A model generated the notes under the pieces. It ran no database searches, was not told where the DNA came from, and was given only the letters and a program-made list of their open reading frames with translations. Made by a program: the position numbers and the translations under genes. DNA of 35,468 nt from Prolixibacteraceae bacterium. Its GTDB lineage: Bacteria; Bacteroidota; Bacteroidia; Bacteroidales; Prolixibacteraceae. Numbering within the stretch: the stretch's first letter is position 1; each line of letters starts with the position of its first letter. The DNA is taken from assembly GCA_027859005.1 (NCBI GenBank), contig JAQIBQ010000193.1, forward strand, positions 1 to 35,468, given 5' to 3'. This document shows positions 16,501 through 24,230 of the stretch, piece by piece.

Positions 16501-16690
16501 GTTTGTCAATTAGTTTTTTATAATGTTCATCTAAATCGAAACATTTATTTAACTCGAGCTCTAACTCAATTTGTTTGATTCTTAAACCTCGAGCATAACT
16601 GTAAAATTCATCAGCACTTTTAGGCACATTAAAACTATCTGCTTCCTTCTCAAAAGTATCTAATGCTAATTGATGTATATCTTTTCCCAT
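13580..16690 (-). CDS. Multi-PAS sensor histidine kinase
   Basis: 1036 residues with no membrane segment, so a cytoplasmic sensor. Six PAS domains follow one another at about 57-170, 175-290, 295-420, 425-550, 555-675 and 680-800, most ending in the PAC-like signature (IKDITHQKQIEAEL, ISRDITQKIQAEQ, IKEDITQRKQTEQ, ISEDISLRKKLEA). PAS5 and PAS6 are close copies of each other (EQSPASIVITN / NHSPASIMIIN, GYAFEEVRG / GYDEVELIG). The HisKA dimerisation domain has SHEIRTPLN with the phosphorylated His at 820, followed by a HATPase domain with DSGIGI, FDRFRQAD and GGSGLGL. There is no receiver domain and no adjacent response regulator, so it is an orphan kinase. The signal cannot be told; PAS domains bind small ligands, haem or flavin, but no haem-axial or FMN Cys motif stands out. 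Confidence 0.92.
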   Translation of the reverse strand: MGKDIHQLALDTFEKEADSFNVPKSADEFYSYARGLRIKQIELELELNKCFDLDEHYKKLIDKLPIGVAIHQKGKLIYANKNGLLTLGAQSLEDILGLNMLDFVHEDSRSIVKKRMMQVTAGADLPPIEEKLIRLDGSVFNAEVSAFKLVCQGEPAGQVLIKDITHQKQIEAELIRSEEKYRNFIEFAPDAFVQGNTKGNFIYVNRKAIELTGYGMEELLGMHMSNLFAENELAIKPLRFDELERGKSIIAERKIITKSGDILTVEMNSSKKPDGTYQSFIRDVSDRIFAEEELVKNNEKYKKIMSHLPGVVFQIQRMQNGTYTVPMASEGLHYIYELYHKDVVDNANKIFERLHPSDFNRMIKGIEQSANELILLREEYRVVLPKKGIQWLLCNAMPEKQNDGTILWQGVILNITDRKEIEQKLAEERILLRTIIDNLPDAIYAKDLEGRKLFSNRIDLQYQGFVSESQVIGKTDFEIFPERLALKFSGLDQRVFDTGKAVLDHKEEYIFEDNQEHWLFSSKYPLRNEQNELIGLVGISRDITQKIQAEQKIIQLSKGVEQSPASIVITNLDGDIEYVNSKFISLTGYAFEEVRGKNPRILSSGEKSTDEYKVLWDTISHGDEWKGEFHNKKKNGELYWESAIISPIRDEQGTIHSYIAIKEDITQRKQTEQQLLKLNAVMNHSPASIMIINTEGIIEYVNKKFLETSGYDEVELIGRMLRILKTGHTSPEVYDEIWKSLNDGIEWRGEHLNRRKNMESYWESVLISPIKNSSNKIINFIVISEDISLRKKLEADLMNAKEKAEESDRLKSAFLNNMSHEIRTPLNAIVGFTELFSNNEISNDERAYFYGIIQNSSDQLLHIITDIINVSTIDAGQISSNLAPFNVNDLLVTLYEQFQISNSNKDVKITYVSTLNDEEAKIITDETKLTQVISNLIVNALKFTSKGLVEYGVKTEGKQLYFWVKDSGIGISKEFQEIIFDRFRQADSSINKLYGGSGLGLSIAKSFVQLLGGEIGVKSEVDKGAEFYFYHPYNKA

Positions 16691-16786
16691 ATCTTTAGAC
16701 TTTCATTCTTCCCCCAAAACCTCTCAAAAATTCTCGGTAATTTATAAAAAAATAGCTAATGCTTGTTCGATTTTAAAGAATCAAGA

Positions 16787-16821
16787 ACAAAATCAGCCAT
16801 CCTTTTATTAAAAGATGGCTG
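16787..16821 (-). terminator. Terminator after the M13 peptidase gene
   Basis: CAGCCATC (16794-16801) pairs with GATGGCTG (16814-16821), extended by TTTT/AAAA inside; on the minus strand the tail is ATTTTGTTCTT. It lies 26 bases after the peptidase stop codon and before the kinase gene. Confidence 0.7.
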
Positions 16822-16847
16822 TTTCAAGATCAAAATTGATCAATATT

Positions 16848-18875
16848 TTACCATATTACAGCTCTTTTATCTTGAGCGAGATACATAGAATCGCCTTCAT
16901 TTACATCGAAAGCCTCATAAAATTCAGGCATATTTTTTAAAGGTCCTAGAACACGTAAACGGCCTAAAGAATGTACATCTTCTTTTGTAAGTCGAAGTAT
17001 TTCTTTGTCGCGAGTATTGCTTGCCCAAAGATGAGCATAGGATAAGAAGAAACGTTGTTCAGGTGTGAAACCATCAATTAATTCAGTTTGGTCACTACCG
17101 TTTCTGAAGGCGGTTAAAGAAATATTTAACCCTCCCAAATCGGCAATATTTTCACCCAAAGTAAGTTTCCCATCGGCATGAACACTATCTAAAACAACGA
17201 ATTCATCGAACTGATCGGTCAATACTTTTGTACGCTCATCGAATCGTTTTCCATCTTCTTCGGTCCACCAATCGTTTAGATTTCCATCTTTGTCATATTT
17301 TCTTCCTTGATCGTCGAAACCATGAGAAATTTCGTGACCAATAACGACCCCAATGGCACCATAGTTTACAGCATCATCGGCATCGAGATAAAAGAATGGA
17401 GGCTGTAGAATTGCAGCAGGAAATGCTATTTCGTTCATTAATGGACTATAGTATGCATTTACCATTTGTGGTGGCATGTACCATTCGGCTTTATCAACTG
17501 GCTTGTTGATTTGGCTACGATCGTATGCTGCACCAAAAGCTCTGGAGCGCATAACATTTGCGAAATAGCTGTCTTTTTTAATCTCTAAATCGGTATAATC
17601 TTTCCACTTATCGGGATAACCAATTTTCACATTAATGGTAGCTAACTTTTCGTGAGCCTTTATTTTAGTTTCTTCGCTCATCCATTCCAATTGATCGATT
17701 CGCATTCCTAAAGCTACACGCAGGTTCTCAACTAAATTAAGCATACGCTCTTTTGCCTCAGGTGGAAAATATTCGGCAACATATAGCTGACCAATAGCCT
17801 CGCTTAATGCATTGCTTGTTGTGCCTTGTACCCTTTTCCAACGGTCACGATTCTCTTCCTGTCCCTTCATTACTTTTCCGTAAAAGTTGAAATCCTGGTC
17901 AACAATAGCAGCTGTTAAATAAGGAGAAGCAGCATTTATAGCGCCCCAGCTCAAGTAGGCTTTCCAATCGTCAACCGGAACGTCGATCATCATCGCACTA
18001 ATTTCCTTGAAGAAATCGGGCATTCCAACATTAATCTCTTCTTGGTTAGGGAATCCCATTGTATTGAAAAAACGAATCCAATCGTAATCGGGGGATAATT
18101 CAACCAAACTATGTAAATTCATTTTATTGTAAGTACGGTGCGGATCTCTTCGCTCTAAACGACTCAAAGAAGCTTTTGCTAAACGGGTTTCTAGATCCAT
18201 TACTTTTTGAGCATTTTCAGAAGCGACAGCTTCACTCTCACCAATTAGTTCAAACATTTTGGCAACATGACTAATATATTCTTCTCGAATTTCGACAGAA
18301 CTTTCGTCTTCATTTAAGTAGTAATCCTTATCGCTTAAACCTAAACCACCTTGATACAATTGAGCAATTACCCAATCGGAATTGTGCTTGTCGGCCGATC
18401 CAAAAAAGGAAAACAAAGTACCTGTTCCGGCATAATGCAATTTGGTAATCAGCTGCTGTACATCGGCACTTGTTTCACAAGAGGCAATCTCATTAAGATA
18501 TGGCTGCAAAGGTCCAATTCCTTGTTGTTCAATTGCAACAGTATCCATTCCTATCTTGTACAAATCAGCAATTTTCTGGCCATTACTTCCTTGCTCATGT
18601 TCTTCTGAAGTAACTTTATCAAACAAAGTCTGTAATTGTTTCTCCGCTTCGTCGCGTAAAAGATCAAATGAACCAAAACGGCTTTTATCAGCTGGTAGCG
18701 GATGTTTCACTTTCCAACCACCATTTGCATAATTATCAAAATCGTCGGCAGGACTAACCGATAAGTCCATATCCGTAGGATCAATAGCTTGTACCTTTTT
18801 TTCGGTATTACAAGCATTAAATGTAGCAGCAAAAAGTACAACTGTCATAAATGTTAAAATTCTAATTTTCTTCAT
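16848..18875 (-). CDS. M13 (neprilysin-family) zinc metallopeptidase lipoprotein
   Basis: 675 residues, the usual length for bacterial M13 (PepO/neprilysin-like) enzymes, which cut short peptides. The zinc site is complete: His514, Glu515 and His518 in VIGHEISHGFDDQG, and third ligand Glu575 in GENIADLGG. NAYYSPLMNEIAFPAAILQP is the conserved substrate-cleft block (NAYY/F). The N-terminus is a lipoprotein signal with TFNAC (Cys22), so it is anchored in the envelope facing the periplasm or surface. It begins DPTDMDLSVSPADDFDNYANGGW, the normal M13 N-domain opening. Single gene, with its own terminator. The start ATG at 18875 is set by the signal peptide. Confidence 0.95.
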   Translation of the reverse strand: MKKIRILTFMTVVLFAATFNACNTEKKVQAIDPTDMDLSVSPADDFDNYANGGWKVKHPLPADKSRFGSFDLLRDEAEKQLQTLFDKVTSEEHEQGSNGQKIADLYKIGMDTVAIEQQGIGPLQPYLNEIASCETSADVQQLITKLHYAGTGTLFSFFGSADKHNSDWVIAQLYQGGLGLSDKDYYLNEDESSVEIREEYISHVAKMFELIGESEAVASENAQKVMDLETRLAKASLSRLERRDPHRTYNKMNLHSLVELSPDYDWIRFFNTMGFPNQEEINVGMPDFFKEISAMMIDVPVDDWKAYLSWGAINAASPYLTAAIVDQDFNFYGKVMKGQEENRDRWKRVQGTTSNALSEAIGQLYVAEYFPPEAKERMLNLVENLRVALGMRIDQLEWMSEETKIKAHEKLATINVKIGYPDKWKDYTDLEIKKDSYFANVMRSRAFGAAYDRSQINKPVDKAEWYMPPQMVNAYYSPLMNEIAFPAAILQPPFFYLDADDAVNYGAIGVVIGHEISHGFDDQGRKYDKDGNLNDWWTEEDGKRFDERTKVLTDQFDEFVVLDSVHADGKLTLGENIADLGGLNISLTAFRNGSDQTELIDGFTPEQRFFLSYAHLWASNTRDKEILRLTKEDVHSLGRLRVLGPLKNMPEFYEAFDVNEGDSMYLAQDKRAVIW

Positions 18876-19167
18876 TGAATTAATTCTTATTTAACTGAAA
18901 AGCAATCATATAATTGGGTTAGTTATTATTGAAATTACTATTCAAGTATTATTTATAAATCGTGCAATATGCGATTAGTTTTGATTTTATAAATGTATTA
19001 CAAACTTAAGAATACTATTGTTCAATTCAGTTTTTCAAATCAACCTATATATTCTAAAGAAGCGACAAATAACAAAATTATTTGTTTTAATAAGGTGATA
19101 TTGCTTACATTGATAAAATTATGAGTACATATAAAATAACTTAAATTCACTCTTAAAAAATAACACA
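18876..19167. other. Divergent intergenic region
   Basis: It must contain the promoters of the M13 peptidase (minus) and of the Lys-rich mini-protein (plus). I see no exact TAnnTTTG box with good position, no repeat and no short frame worth naming. Confidence 0.5.
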
Positions 19168-19281
19168 ATGGCCAAAGAAAAAAGCATTCAAAAAAGCTCT
19201 TCAAAAAAGGAAGCGACAATGAGCGCTAAAGAGAAGAAAGCAGCAAAAAAAGATAAGAAGAAAAACAAAAGCTACGATTAA
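19168..19281 (+). CDS. Lys-rich 37-residue protein
   Basis: The frame starts MAKEKSIQKSSSKKEA and ends KKNKSYD; nearly half the residues are lysine, with Ala and Glu filling in, so it is strongly basic and probably disordered or nucleic-acid bound. Similar tiny Lys/Ala-rich proteins are common but mostly unannotated in Bacteroidota. Support for it being real is the clean stop, the strong terminator about 140 bases downstream on the same strand with no other gene to serve, and non-overlap with other genes. AT-rich DNA easily produces Lys codons, so chance cannot be excluded. The role is unknown. Confidence 0.5.
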   Translation: MAKEKSIQKSSSKKEATMSAKEKKAAKKDKKKNKSYD

Positions 19282-19423
19282 TCTTTGTGTTGCCAACTTG
19301 TAAAAACGATTCAGTCGTTTATTTTATCTACAAAAATATTGACCTAGAAAATTGCTTTAAGCAAAATATACTTCGATTATTTTCAAAAGAAACAGATCGA
19401 CCGAAATCTTTTTCAACACCATT

Positions 19424-19453
19424 CCCCGAGTTAAAACTCGGGGTTTTTATTTT
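19424..19453 (+). terminator. Strong intrinsic terminator
   Basis: CCCCGAGTT (19424-19432) pairs with AACTCGGGG (19435-19443), effectively a GC-rich 7-bp stem with a TTAAAA loop, followed by TTTTTATTTT. It ends the plus-strand transcript that carries the 37-residue protein gene. Confidence 0.9.
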
Positions 19454-19460
19454 CCTTCAA

Positions 19461-19495
19461 AAGAAGAAGAAGAAGAAGAAGAAGAAGAAGAAGAA
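19461..19495 (+). repeat. AAG trinucleotide microsatellite
   Basis: Thirty-five bases of uninterrupted AAG repeat, about 11.7 copies, directly after the terminator tail and before the convergent rplU-rpmA terminator. It is not in any gene I accept; a frame across it would only give a poly-Lys tail. Confidence 0.95.
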
Positions 19496-19594
19496 TCAAC
19501 TATGAATTGAGCTAAAAGAGTAGTTCATTCGTTGTCTACTCACGAAGCAAAATTCATTATTTCCCTCTCCTTAAAAAGAAGGTAATGATGAGAC

Positions 19595-19625
19595 AAAAAA
19601 AAGGCTCACCCAAATGGGCAAGCCT
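19595..19625 (-). terminator. Terminator of the rplU-rpmA operon
   Basis: AGGCT..CCC (from 19602) pairs with GGG..AGCCT (to 19625), with a two-pair mismatch inside; on the minus strand it is followed by eight T (complement of 19595-19602). It lies 25 bases after the rpmA stop. Confidence 0.85.
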
Positions 19626-19650
19626 AACTTTTTATATTGTTCGTAAGAGA

Positions 19651-19923
19651 CTAGTTCTCTTCTGAAACTTCAAGTGGAGCAACAGATACAAAAGATCTGT
19701 TTTTTTGTTTTCTTTGGAATACAACAGTACCATCGATTAGAGCAAACAAAGTATGATCTTTTCCCATACCTACGTTTTCTCCTGGATGATGTTGAGTACC
19801 ACGCTGACGAACGATGATGTTACCAGCTTTAAGGGTTTGACCACCCCAAATTTTTACGCCTAATCGTTTAATTTCCGATTCGCGACCGTTCTTCGAACTA
19901 CCGACACCTTTCTTATGAGCCAT
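19651..19923 (-). CDS. rpmA: 50S ribosomal protein L27
   Basis: 90 residues, the normal length. [16 protein letters not shown] at the N-terminus is the conserved flexible arm that reaches the peptidyl-transferase centre; [17 protein letters not shown] and [17 protein letters not shown] are the rest of the L27 signature. It begins directly at MAHKK, without the cleavable N-terminal extension found in Firmicutes. It lies 18 bases after rplU in the standard rplU-rpmA operon. Confidence 0.99.
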   Translation of the reverse strand: MAHKKGVGSSKNGRESEIKRLGVKIWGGQTLKAGNIIVRQRGTQHHPGENVGMGKDHTLFALIDGTVVFQRKQKNRSFVSVAPLEVSEEN

Positions 19924-19941
19924 GGAATATAATTTTTTTTG

Positions 19942-20253
19942 TTATCCTACTATTTCTGTAATTTGAATCTGAGTTAAATACTGACGGTGTCCGTTTTTAA
20001 CCCTGTAACCTTTTCTTCTTTTCTTTTTGAAAACAATAACTTTGTCTCCTTTAACATGCGAAAGAACTTTTGCAGTTACTTTTGCGGCTTTAACAACCGG
20101 AGTTCCAACTTTAACTTTTCCGTCGTTATCAACCAACAATACTCTGTCTATTTCAACAGTTTCTCCTTCTGGAGTTTCCAAGCGGTTCACGTACAATTTT
20201 GTGTCTTTTTCGACTTTGTACTGCGATCCGTTAAAATCAATAATAGCGTACAT
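19942..20253 (-). CDS. rplU: 50S ribosomal protein L21
   Basis: 103 residues starting MYAIIDFNGSQYKVEKD, exactly where L21 proteins begin. The frame is open 18 codons further (to 20307) but those residues (MKTIWFFRLPNRMNKRNK) have no counterpart in the family, so the ATG at 20253 is chosen. The C-terminal KKKRRKGYRVKNGHRQ with LTQIQI is the conserved 23S rRNA-binding end. First gene of the rplU-rpmA operon; L21 assembles early into the large subunit. Confidence 0.98.
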   Translation of the reverse strand: MYAIIDFNGSQYKVEKDTKLYVNRLETPEGETVEIDRVLLVDNDGKVKVGTPVVKAAKVTAKVLSHVKGDKVIVFKKKRRKGYRVKNGHRQYLTQIQITEIVG

Positions 20254-20517
20254 TTTATTTCTCTTATTCATTCTGTTCGGAAGGCGGAAGAACCAAATGG
20301 TCTTCACTTTTCAGGCCAACACGAAAACTTTCGGATTGCAAAAGTAGATAATTTTCAATGATTGCCAAATAATTAGCCTAAAAAATACTAGTCAGATATC
20401 GATATTTATGTAGGCTGCTTTTTGGCTGTAATTGCTAAGCATCTCCCATATGCTAAGCAAGAAAAACCATCTCCAAGATTAAAAACAGAATTCATTACTC
20501 AAAGTAAAAACAATTTT
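20254..20517. other. Divergent intergenic region upstream of rplU
   Basis: It separates rplU (minus) from the DUF151 gene (plus). Apart from the -7 box listed for the plus-strand gene I see no named element; short frames antisense to rplU run into it but are shadows. L21 leader autoregulation is possible, but I see no convincing structure. Confidence 0.4.
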
Positions 20518-20525
20518 TATCTTTG
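20518..20525 (+). promoter_or_regulatory. -7 box (TATCTTTG) of the DUF151 gene
   Basis: Exact TAnnTTTG match 31 bases before the ATG at 20557. No clear -33 TTTG, so the call rests on the -7 element and its distance. Confidence 0.45.
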
Positions 20526-20556
20526 TTTGAGTTGAATACCGATTTCAATTTATTCT

Positions 20557-21150
20557 ATGCTCAAAGTAAAGTTAAACGTTTTAGGGCTTTCTGTTAGCCA
20601 AACCCAAACTGGTGCCTATGCATTAGTTTTAGTCGAGGAGAATGGAGACCGAAGAATCCCAATTATCATTGGGCCAGTTGAGGCTCAGTCTATTGCCATC
20701 CAATTAGAAGGACTACATCCACCACGTCCATTAACCCACGACCTTTTTAAAAATATTTCAAAAGCATTTCAAATAGAATTATTGGAAGTAATCATTTATA
20801 AACTCGAAGAAGGAATTTTTTATTCTGAGCTGATTTGTGAACAGGGAGGAACACGCGTTGCTATCGATTCGCGTACCTCCGATGGTGTTGCCTTGGCACT
20901 CCGTTTTAAATGTCCTATTTATACTACCGAAGATATATTGGAAAAGGCTGGAATTGTAATTGAAATTTCTGACGAGCTGGAAGAAGATGAAGTTATAGAC
21001 GATTTCATTACTACTGAACCTAAAAACAAATACGAAAAAAACTCTTTGGATGAATTAGATCACCTACTACACGAAGCCATTGGAGATGAAAATTACGAGT
21101 TGGCATCTGAAATTCGCGATGAAATTTCCAGACGAAAAGAAGGCAATTAA
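20557..21150 (+). CDS. Bifunctional nuclease family protein (DUF151-UVR)
   Basis: 197 residues. The DUF151 domain (about 1-135) shows VLGLSVSQTQTGAYALVL, RRIPIIIGPVEAQSIAI and SRTSDGVALALRFKCPIY, all typical. An acidic linker (ELEEDEVIDDF) leads to a C-terminal UVR-like helical hairpin (about 162-195, LDELDHLLHEAIGDENYELA and then SEIRDEISRRK), as in UvrB/UvrC. DUF151 proteins are annotated as bifunctional (RNase/DNase) from plant work; the bacterial role is unsettled. The nucleoside transporter gene begins 18 bases downstream, so they are probably cotranscribed. Confidence 0.9.
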   Translation: MLKVKLNVLGLSVSQTQTGAYALVLVEENGDRRIPIIIGPVEAQSIAIQLEGLHPPRPLTHDLFKNISKAFQIELLEVIIYKLEEGIFYSELICEQGGTRVAIDSRTSDGVALALRFKCPIYTTEDILEKAGIVIEISDELEEDEVIDDFITTEPKNKYEKNSLDELDHLLHEAIGDENYELASEIRDEISRRKEGN

Positions 21151-21168
21151 CCTCATAAACTTAAAAAA

Positions 21169-22632
21169 ATGAAGCAATTTTTATTTTTGGTATTCCTCGT
21201 GAGTACTATGCTTTTTAATGTTAATCCTATTTTAGCTGCAACAACAGATACAATTCAAGCCAATACAACTTCTGTAACAGAAGTGCTAAATCAAACTGAT
21301 AAATCTAGTCTGCTTCTAAATCAAACAGTTTCCGATGGTTTTAGCTTTATGTCGTTATTGCGAGGCATATTGGGTGTTGTTTTTCTGCTTGCATTAGGAT
21401 TTCTATTCAGTAATAACCGTAAGGCAATTCCTTGGAAAACAGTTTTTGTAGGATTAGCACTTCAAATTGCTTTGGCCGTTGGGATTCTTAATGTCCCTTT
21501 CGTTATGTGGATTTTTGAGTTTTTCGGAAAAATATTTGTAGTTATTCTAGATTTTACAAAAGCGGGTACTGAATTCCTTTTTGCAGGATTCTTAGACGTT
21601 GAAAAATATGGATTTATTTTTGCCTTTCAGGTTTTGCCAACCATTATTTTCTTTTCTGCTTTAACGAGTGTTTTATTCTATTTTGGAATAATTCAAATTG
21701 TTGTTAAAGGAATGGCTTATGTATTCTCTCGCCTAATGGGCTTGTCAGGTGCCGAAGCTTTATCGGTTGCCGGAAATATTTTCTTAGGTCAAACCGAATC
21801 GCCTTTAATGATAAAAGCTTACCTATCCAAGATGTCGGATTCCGAAATGTTATTGGTAATGACAGGAGGAATGGCAACACTAGCAGGAGGTGTTTTAGCA
21901 GCCTACATTGCGATGTTGGGTGGCGACGATGCTCAACTACGATTAGAATTTGCAAAGCATCTTTTAACGGCATCGGTAATGGCTGCTCCAGGAGCAATTA
22001 TTTTTTCAAAAATGATAGTGCCACCTGTGGGTAAAGTCGATAAAAATGTTGAAGTATCAAAAGATAAATTCGGTGATAATCCTTTGGAAGCAATCACCAC
22101 AGGAACTTCAGAAGGAATTAAGTTAGCTGTTAATGTGGCTGGAATGTTACTGGCATTTATCGCATTCATTGCCATGTTTAATTTCATATTACGCAAGATT
22201 GGTGGCATTGGCGATTTGAACGAATCAATTGCTCAAATGACCGATGGTAAATATGCAAACTTGTCGTTGCAATTCTTATTAGGATACATTTTCTCGCCAA
22301 TAATGTGGCTAATTGGAGTACCATTAAAAGACATCACTTTAGTAGGACGTTTATTGGGTGAAAAATTAATAATGACCGAATTCATTGGATACATTAGTTT
22401 GGCCGAGATGAAGGCGGCTGGTTTATTCACAAGCACAAAATCAATAATAATGGCTACCTATATTTTGTGTGGCTTTGCTAACTTTGCATCCATCGGAATT
22501 CAAATTGGTGGAATTGGATCTTTAGCACCCAATAAGCGAACATTATTGTCGAAATACGGTTTAAAAGCATTATGGGCAGGAACATTGGCATCCTTGCTAT
22601 CAGCAACCATCATCGGAATGATTCTGGGCTAA
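21169..22632 (+). CDS. Concentrative nucleoside transporter (CNT/NupC family)
   Basis: 487 residues. It imports nucleosides with Na+ or H+ symport across the inner membrane. Family blocks: GNIFLGQTESPLMIKAYL (about 203-220, with Gln208, Thr209 and Glu210 that line the substrate site in CNTs), VMTGGMATLAGGVLAAYI, and FANFASIGIQIGGIGSLAP near the C-terminus (the second half-site). The first membrane helix of the usual NupC core starts near residue 66; before it lies a signal-peptide-like stretch (1 to about 24, ending ILAA) and a polar linker. It follows the DUF151 gene by 18 bases and precedes thyA, which fits nucleoside salvage beside thymidylate synthesis. Confidence 0.93.
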   Translation: MKQFLFLVFLVSTMLFNVNPILAATTDTIQANTTSVTEVLNQTDKSSLLLNQTVSDGFSFMSLLRGILGVVFLLALGFLFSNNRKAIPWKTVFVGLALQIALAVGILNVPFVMWIFEFFGKIFVVILDFTKAGTEFLFAGFLDVEKYGFIFAFQVLPTIIFFSALTSVLFYFGIIQIVVKGMAYVFSRLMGLSGAEALSVAGNIFLGQTESPLMIKAYLSKMSDSEMLLVMTGGMATLAGGVLAAYIAMLGGDDAQLRLEFAKHLLTASVMAAPGAIIFSKMIVPPVGKVDKNVEVSKDKFGDNPLEAITTGTSEGIKLAVNVAGMLLAFIAFIAMFNFILRKIGGIGDLNESIAQMTDGKYANLSLQFLLGYIFSPIMWLIGVPLKDITLVGRLLGEKLIMTEFIGYISLAEMKAAGLFTSTKSIIMATYILCGFANFASIGIQIGGIGSLAPNKRTLLSKYGLKALWAGTLASLLSATIIGMILG

Positions 22633-22701
22633 GTATTAATTATTGTCAGTAGCAGTCATTTTTTCTAATGACTAACAACTAGTGGCTAATGGCTTTGTAA
22701 G

Positions 22702-23496
22702 ATGAAACAATATTTAAATTTATTACAACATATTATCGATTCTGGAGTAAAGAAAGAGGATCGAACAGGCACCGGAACGATCTCCACTTTTGGACATCAA
22801 ATGCGCTACGATTTACAAGAAGGTTTTCCTTTAATTACAACCAAAAAATTGCACTTGAAATCAATCATCCATGAACTGCTTTGGTTCTTAGATGGCGATA
22901 CCAATGTGAAATATTTGCAAGATAATGGAGTACGTATTTGGAACGAATGGGCCGACGAAAATGGAGACTTGGGCAACATCTACGGATTTCAATGGCGCTC
23001 TTGGCCCGATTATAAAGGAGGAAGTATCGATCAAATTTCAGAAGTGATTGATACAATAAAAAACAATCCCGATTCACGTCGTATGATTGTTAGTGCTTGG
23101 AATGTTGCCGATATCCCGAATATGAATCTACCTCCATGTCATGCATTTTTCCAGTTTTATGTAGCCGATGGAAAACTCTCATGCCAGTTGTACCAACGAA
23201 GTGCCGATAGCTTTTTAGGAGTTCCCTTTAACATTGCCTCGTATGCATTATTGACCATGATGATGGCACAAGTAACTGGACTACAATCTGGAGAATTTGT
23301 CCATACAACTGGCGATACGCATATCTATACCAATCATTTGGAACAAGTGAAATTGCAATTGTCTCGAAAGCCTTTTGCATTACCAAAAATGAAAATTAAT
23401 CCAGATGTAAAAAGCATCTTCGATTTTAAATACAACGATTTTGAATTGGTCGATTACGAAGCACATCCGCATATAAAAGGGATTGTTGCGGTTTAA
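22702..23496 (+). CDS. thyA: Thymidylate synthase ThyA
   Basis: 264 residues, the same length as the E. coli enzyme. It methylates dUMP to dTMP using methylene-tetrahydrofolate. Catalytic Cys146 lies in [14 protein letters not shown]; Arg21 is in [10 protein letters not shown] (phosphate loop), with [10 protein letters not shown] (126-135), [17 protein letters not shown] and THIYTNH. All expected landmarks are present, so it should be active. It is followed 94 bases later by the DHFR gene that regenerates its cofactor. Confidence 0.99.
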   Translation: MKQYLNLLQHIIDSGVKKEDRTGTGTISTFGHQMRYDLQEGFPLITTKKLHLKSIIHELLWFLDGDTNVKYLQDNGVRIWNEWADENGDLGNIYGFQWRSWPDYKGGSIDQISEVIDTIKNNPDSRRMIVSAWNVADIPNMNLPPCHAFFQFYVADGKLSCQLYQRSADSFLGVPFNIASYALLTMMMAQVTGLQSGEFVHTTGDTHIYTNHLEQVKLQLSRKPFALPKMKINPDVKSIFDFKYNDFELVDYEAHPHIKGIVAV

Positions 23497-23590
23497 ATTA
23501 ATGAACTGAAAAACTGAAAGTACTGAGTAAACTGAAACAGGAAATCAGTTTAAGATAGGTATCCAGTAACGAGTATCAAAAAACCAGAAC

Positions 23591-24082
23591 ATGATTCATA
23601 AGAATATTTCCATTATAGTAGCCATTGCGCAGAATTTTGCCATCGGTAAGAACAACGATCTACTCTTTCACTTACCCAACGATCTTAAACGTTTTAAGGC
23701 AATCACAACCGGAAAAACTATAATAATGGGACGCAATACCTTGTTGTCGCTTCCTAAATGGCCTTTGCCTAACAGAAGACACGTGGTGATTTCCGATAAT
23801 CCAGAGGATCAGTTCGAAGGCTGCGAAATGGCATCATCTGTTGAAGAAGCAATAAAACTGGTAAAAACCGATGACGAAGCTTTTATTATTGGTGGAGGAA
23901 TGGTTTATCGGCAGTTTTATCCATTAGCTGGAAAGTTATATTTAACGCTTGTTCATAAAGATTTTGATGCCAATGTTTTCTTCCCTGAAATTGATTATAC
24001 ACAATGGAAAGAAGAAAATCGGGAGGATCACTTCGACGAAAAAAATGACTTCTCTTATTCCTATTTAGACTTGCTTCGTTAA
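23591..24082 (+). CDS. folA: Dihydrofolate reductase
   Basis: 163 residues, typical for chromosomal DHFR. It reduces dihydrofolate to tetrahydrofolate with NADPH, recycling the product of ThyA. Motifs: AIGKNNDLLFHLPNDLKRFK (the Met20-loop region with the catalytic acidic residue in PNDL), TIIMGRNTLLSLP (NADPH binding), RRHVVISDN and FIIGGGMVYRQFYP. The thyA-folA order is widespread. The roughly 94-base spacer shows no terminator, so cotranscription is likely. Confidence 0.97.
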   Translation: MIHKNISIIVAIAQNFAIGKNNDLLFHLPNDLKRFKAITTGKTIIMGRNTLLSLPKWPLPNRRHVVISDNPEDQFEGCEMASSVEEAIKLVKTDDEAFIIGGGMVYRQFYPLAGKLYLTLVHKDFDANVFFPEIDYTQWKEENREDHFDEKNDFSYSYLDLLR

Positions 24083-24230
24083 AACAAAACAACATTTTAG
24101 TCTCTTATCGCATTTCTATTTCTAGATTTGTAGAAATTTACATGCACAAAAGAATTTCTTTAAAATAAATTACTGATTCACACTGTCATAACAAGAGGTT
24201 AATTGTGGCAATTACAATAAATATAAACTT

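Noticed and set aside
19287-19505. Plus-strand frame ending in a poly-Lys tail
   Set aside because: It runs through a strong terminator and the AAG repeat, which creates the poly-Lys; no homology pattern.
20254-20307. Longer L21 with 18 extra N-terminal residues
   Set aside because: L21 proteins start at MYAII; the extension has no family counterpart.
19987-20361. Plus-strand frames of 106 and 124 codons antisense to rplU
   Set aside because: They are shadows of rplU, with compositions (for example runs of Phe and Asn) unlike a real protein, and have no start signals.
24118-24137. Hairpin ATTTCTA...TAGAAAT after folA
   Set aside because: The stem is only AT-rich and 7 bp, with no T run; not convincing as a terminator.
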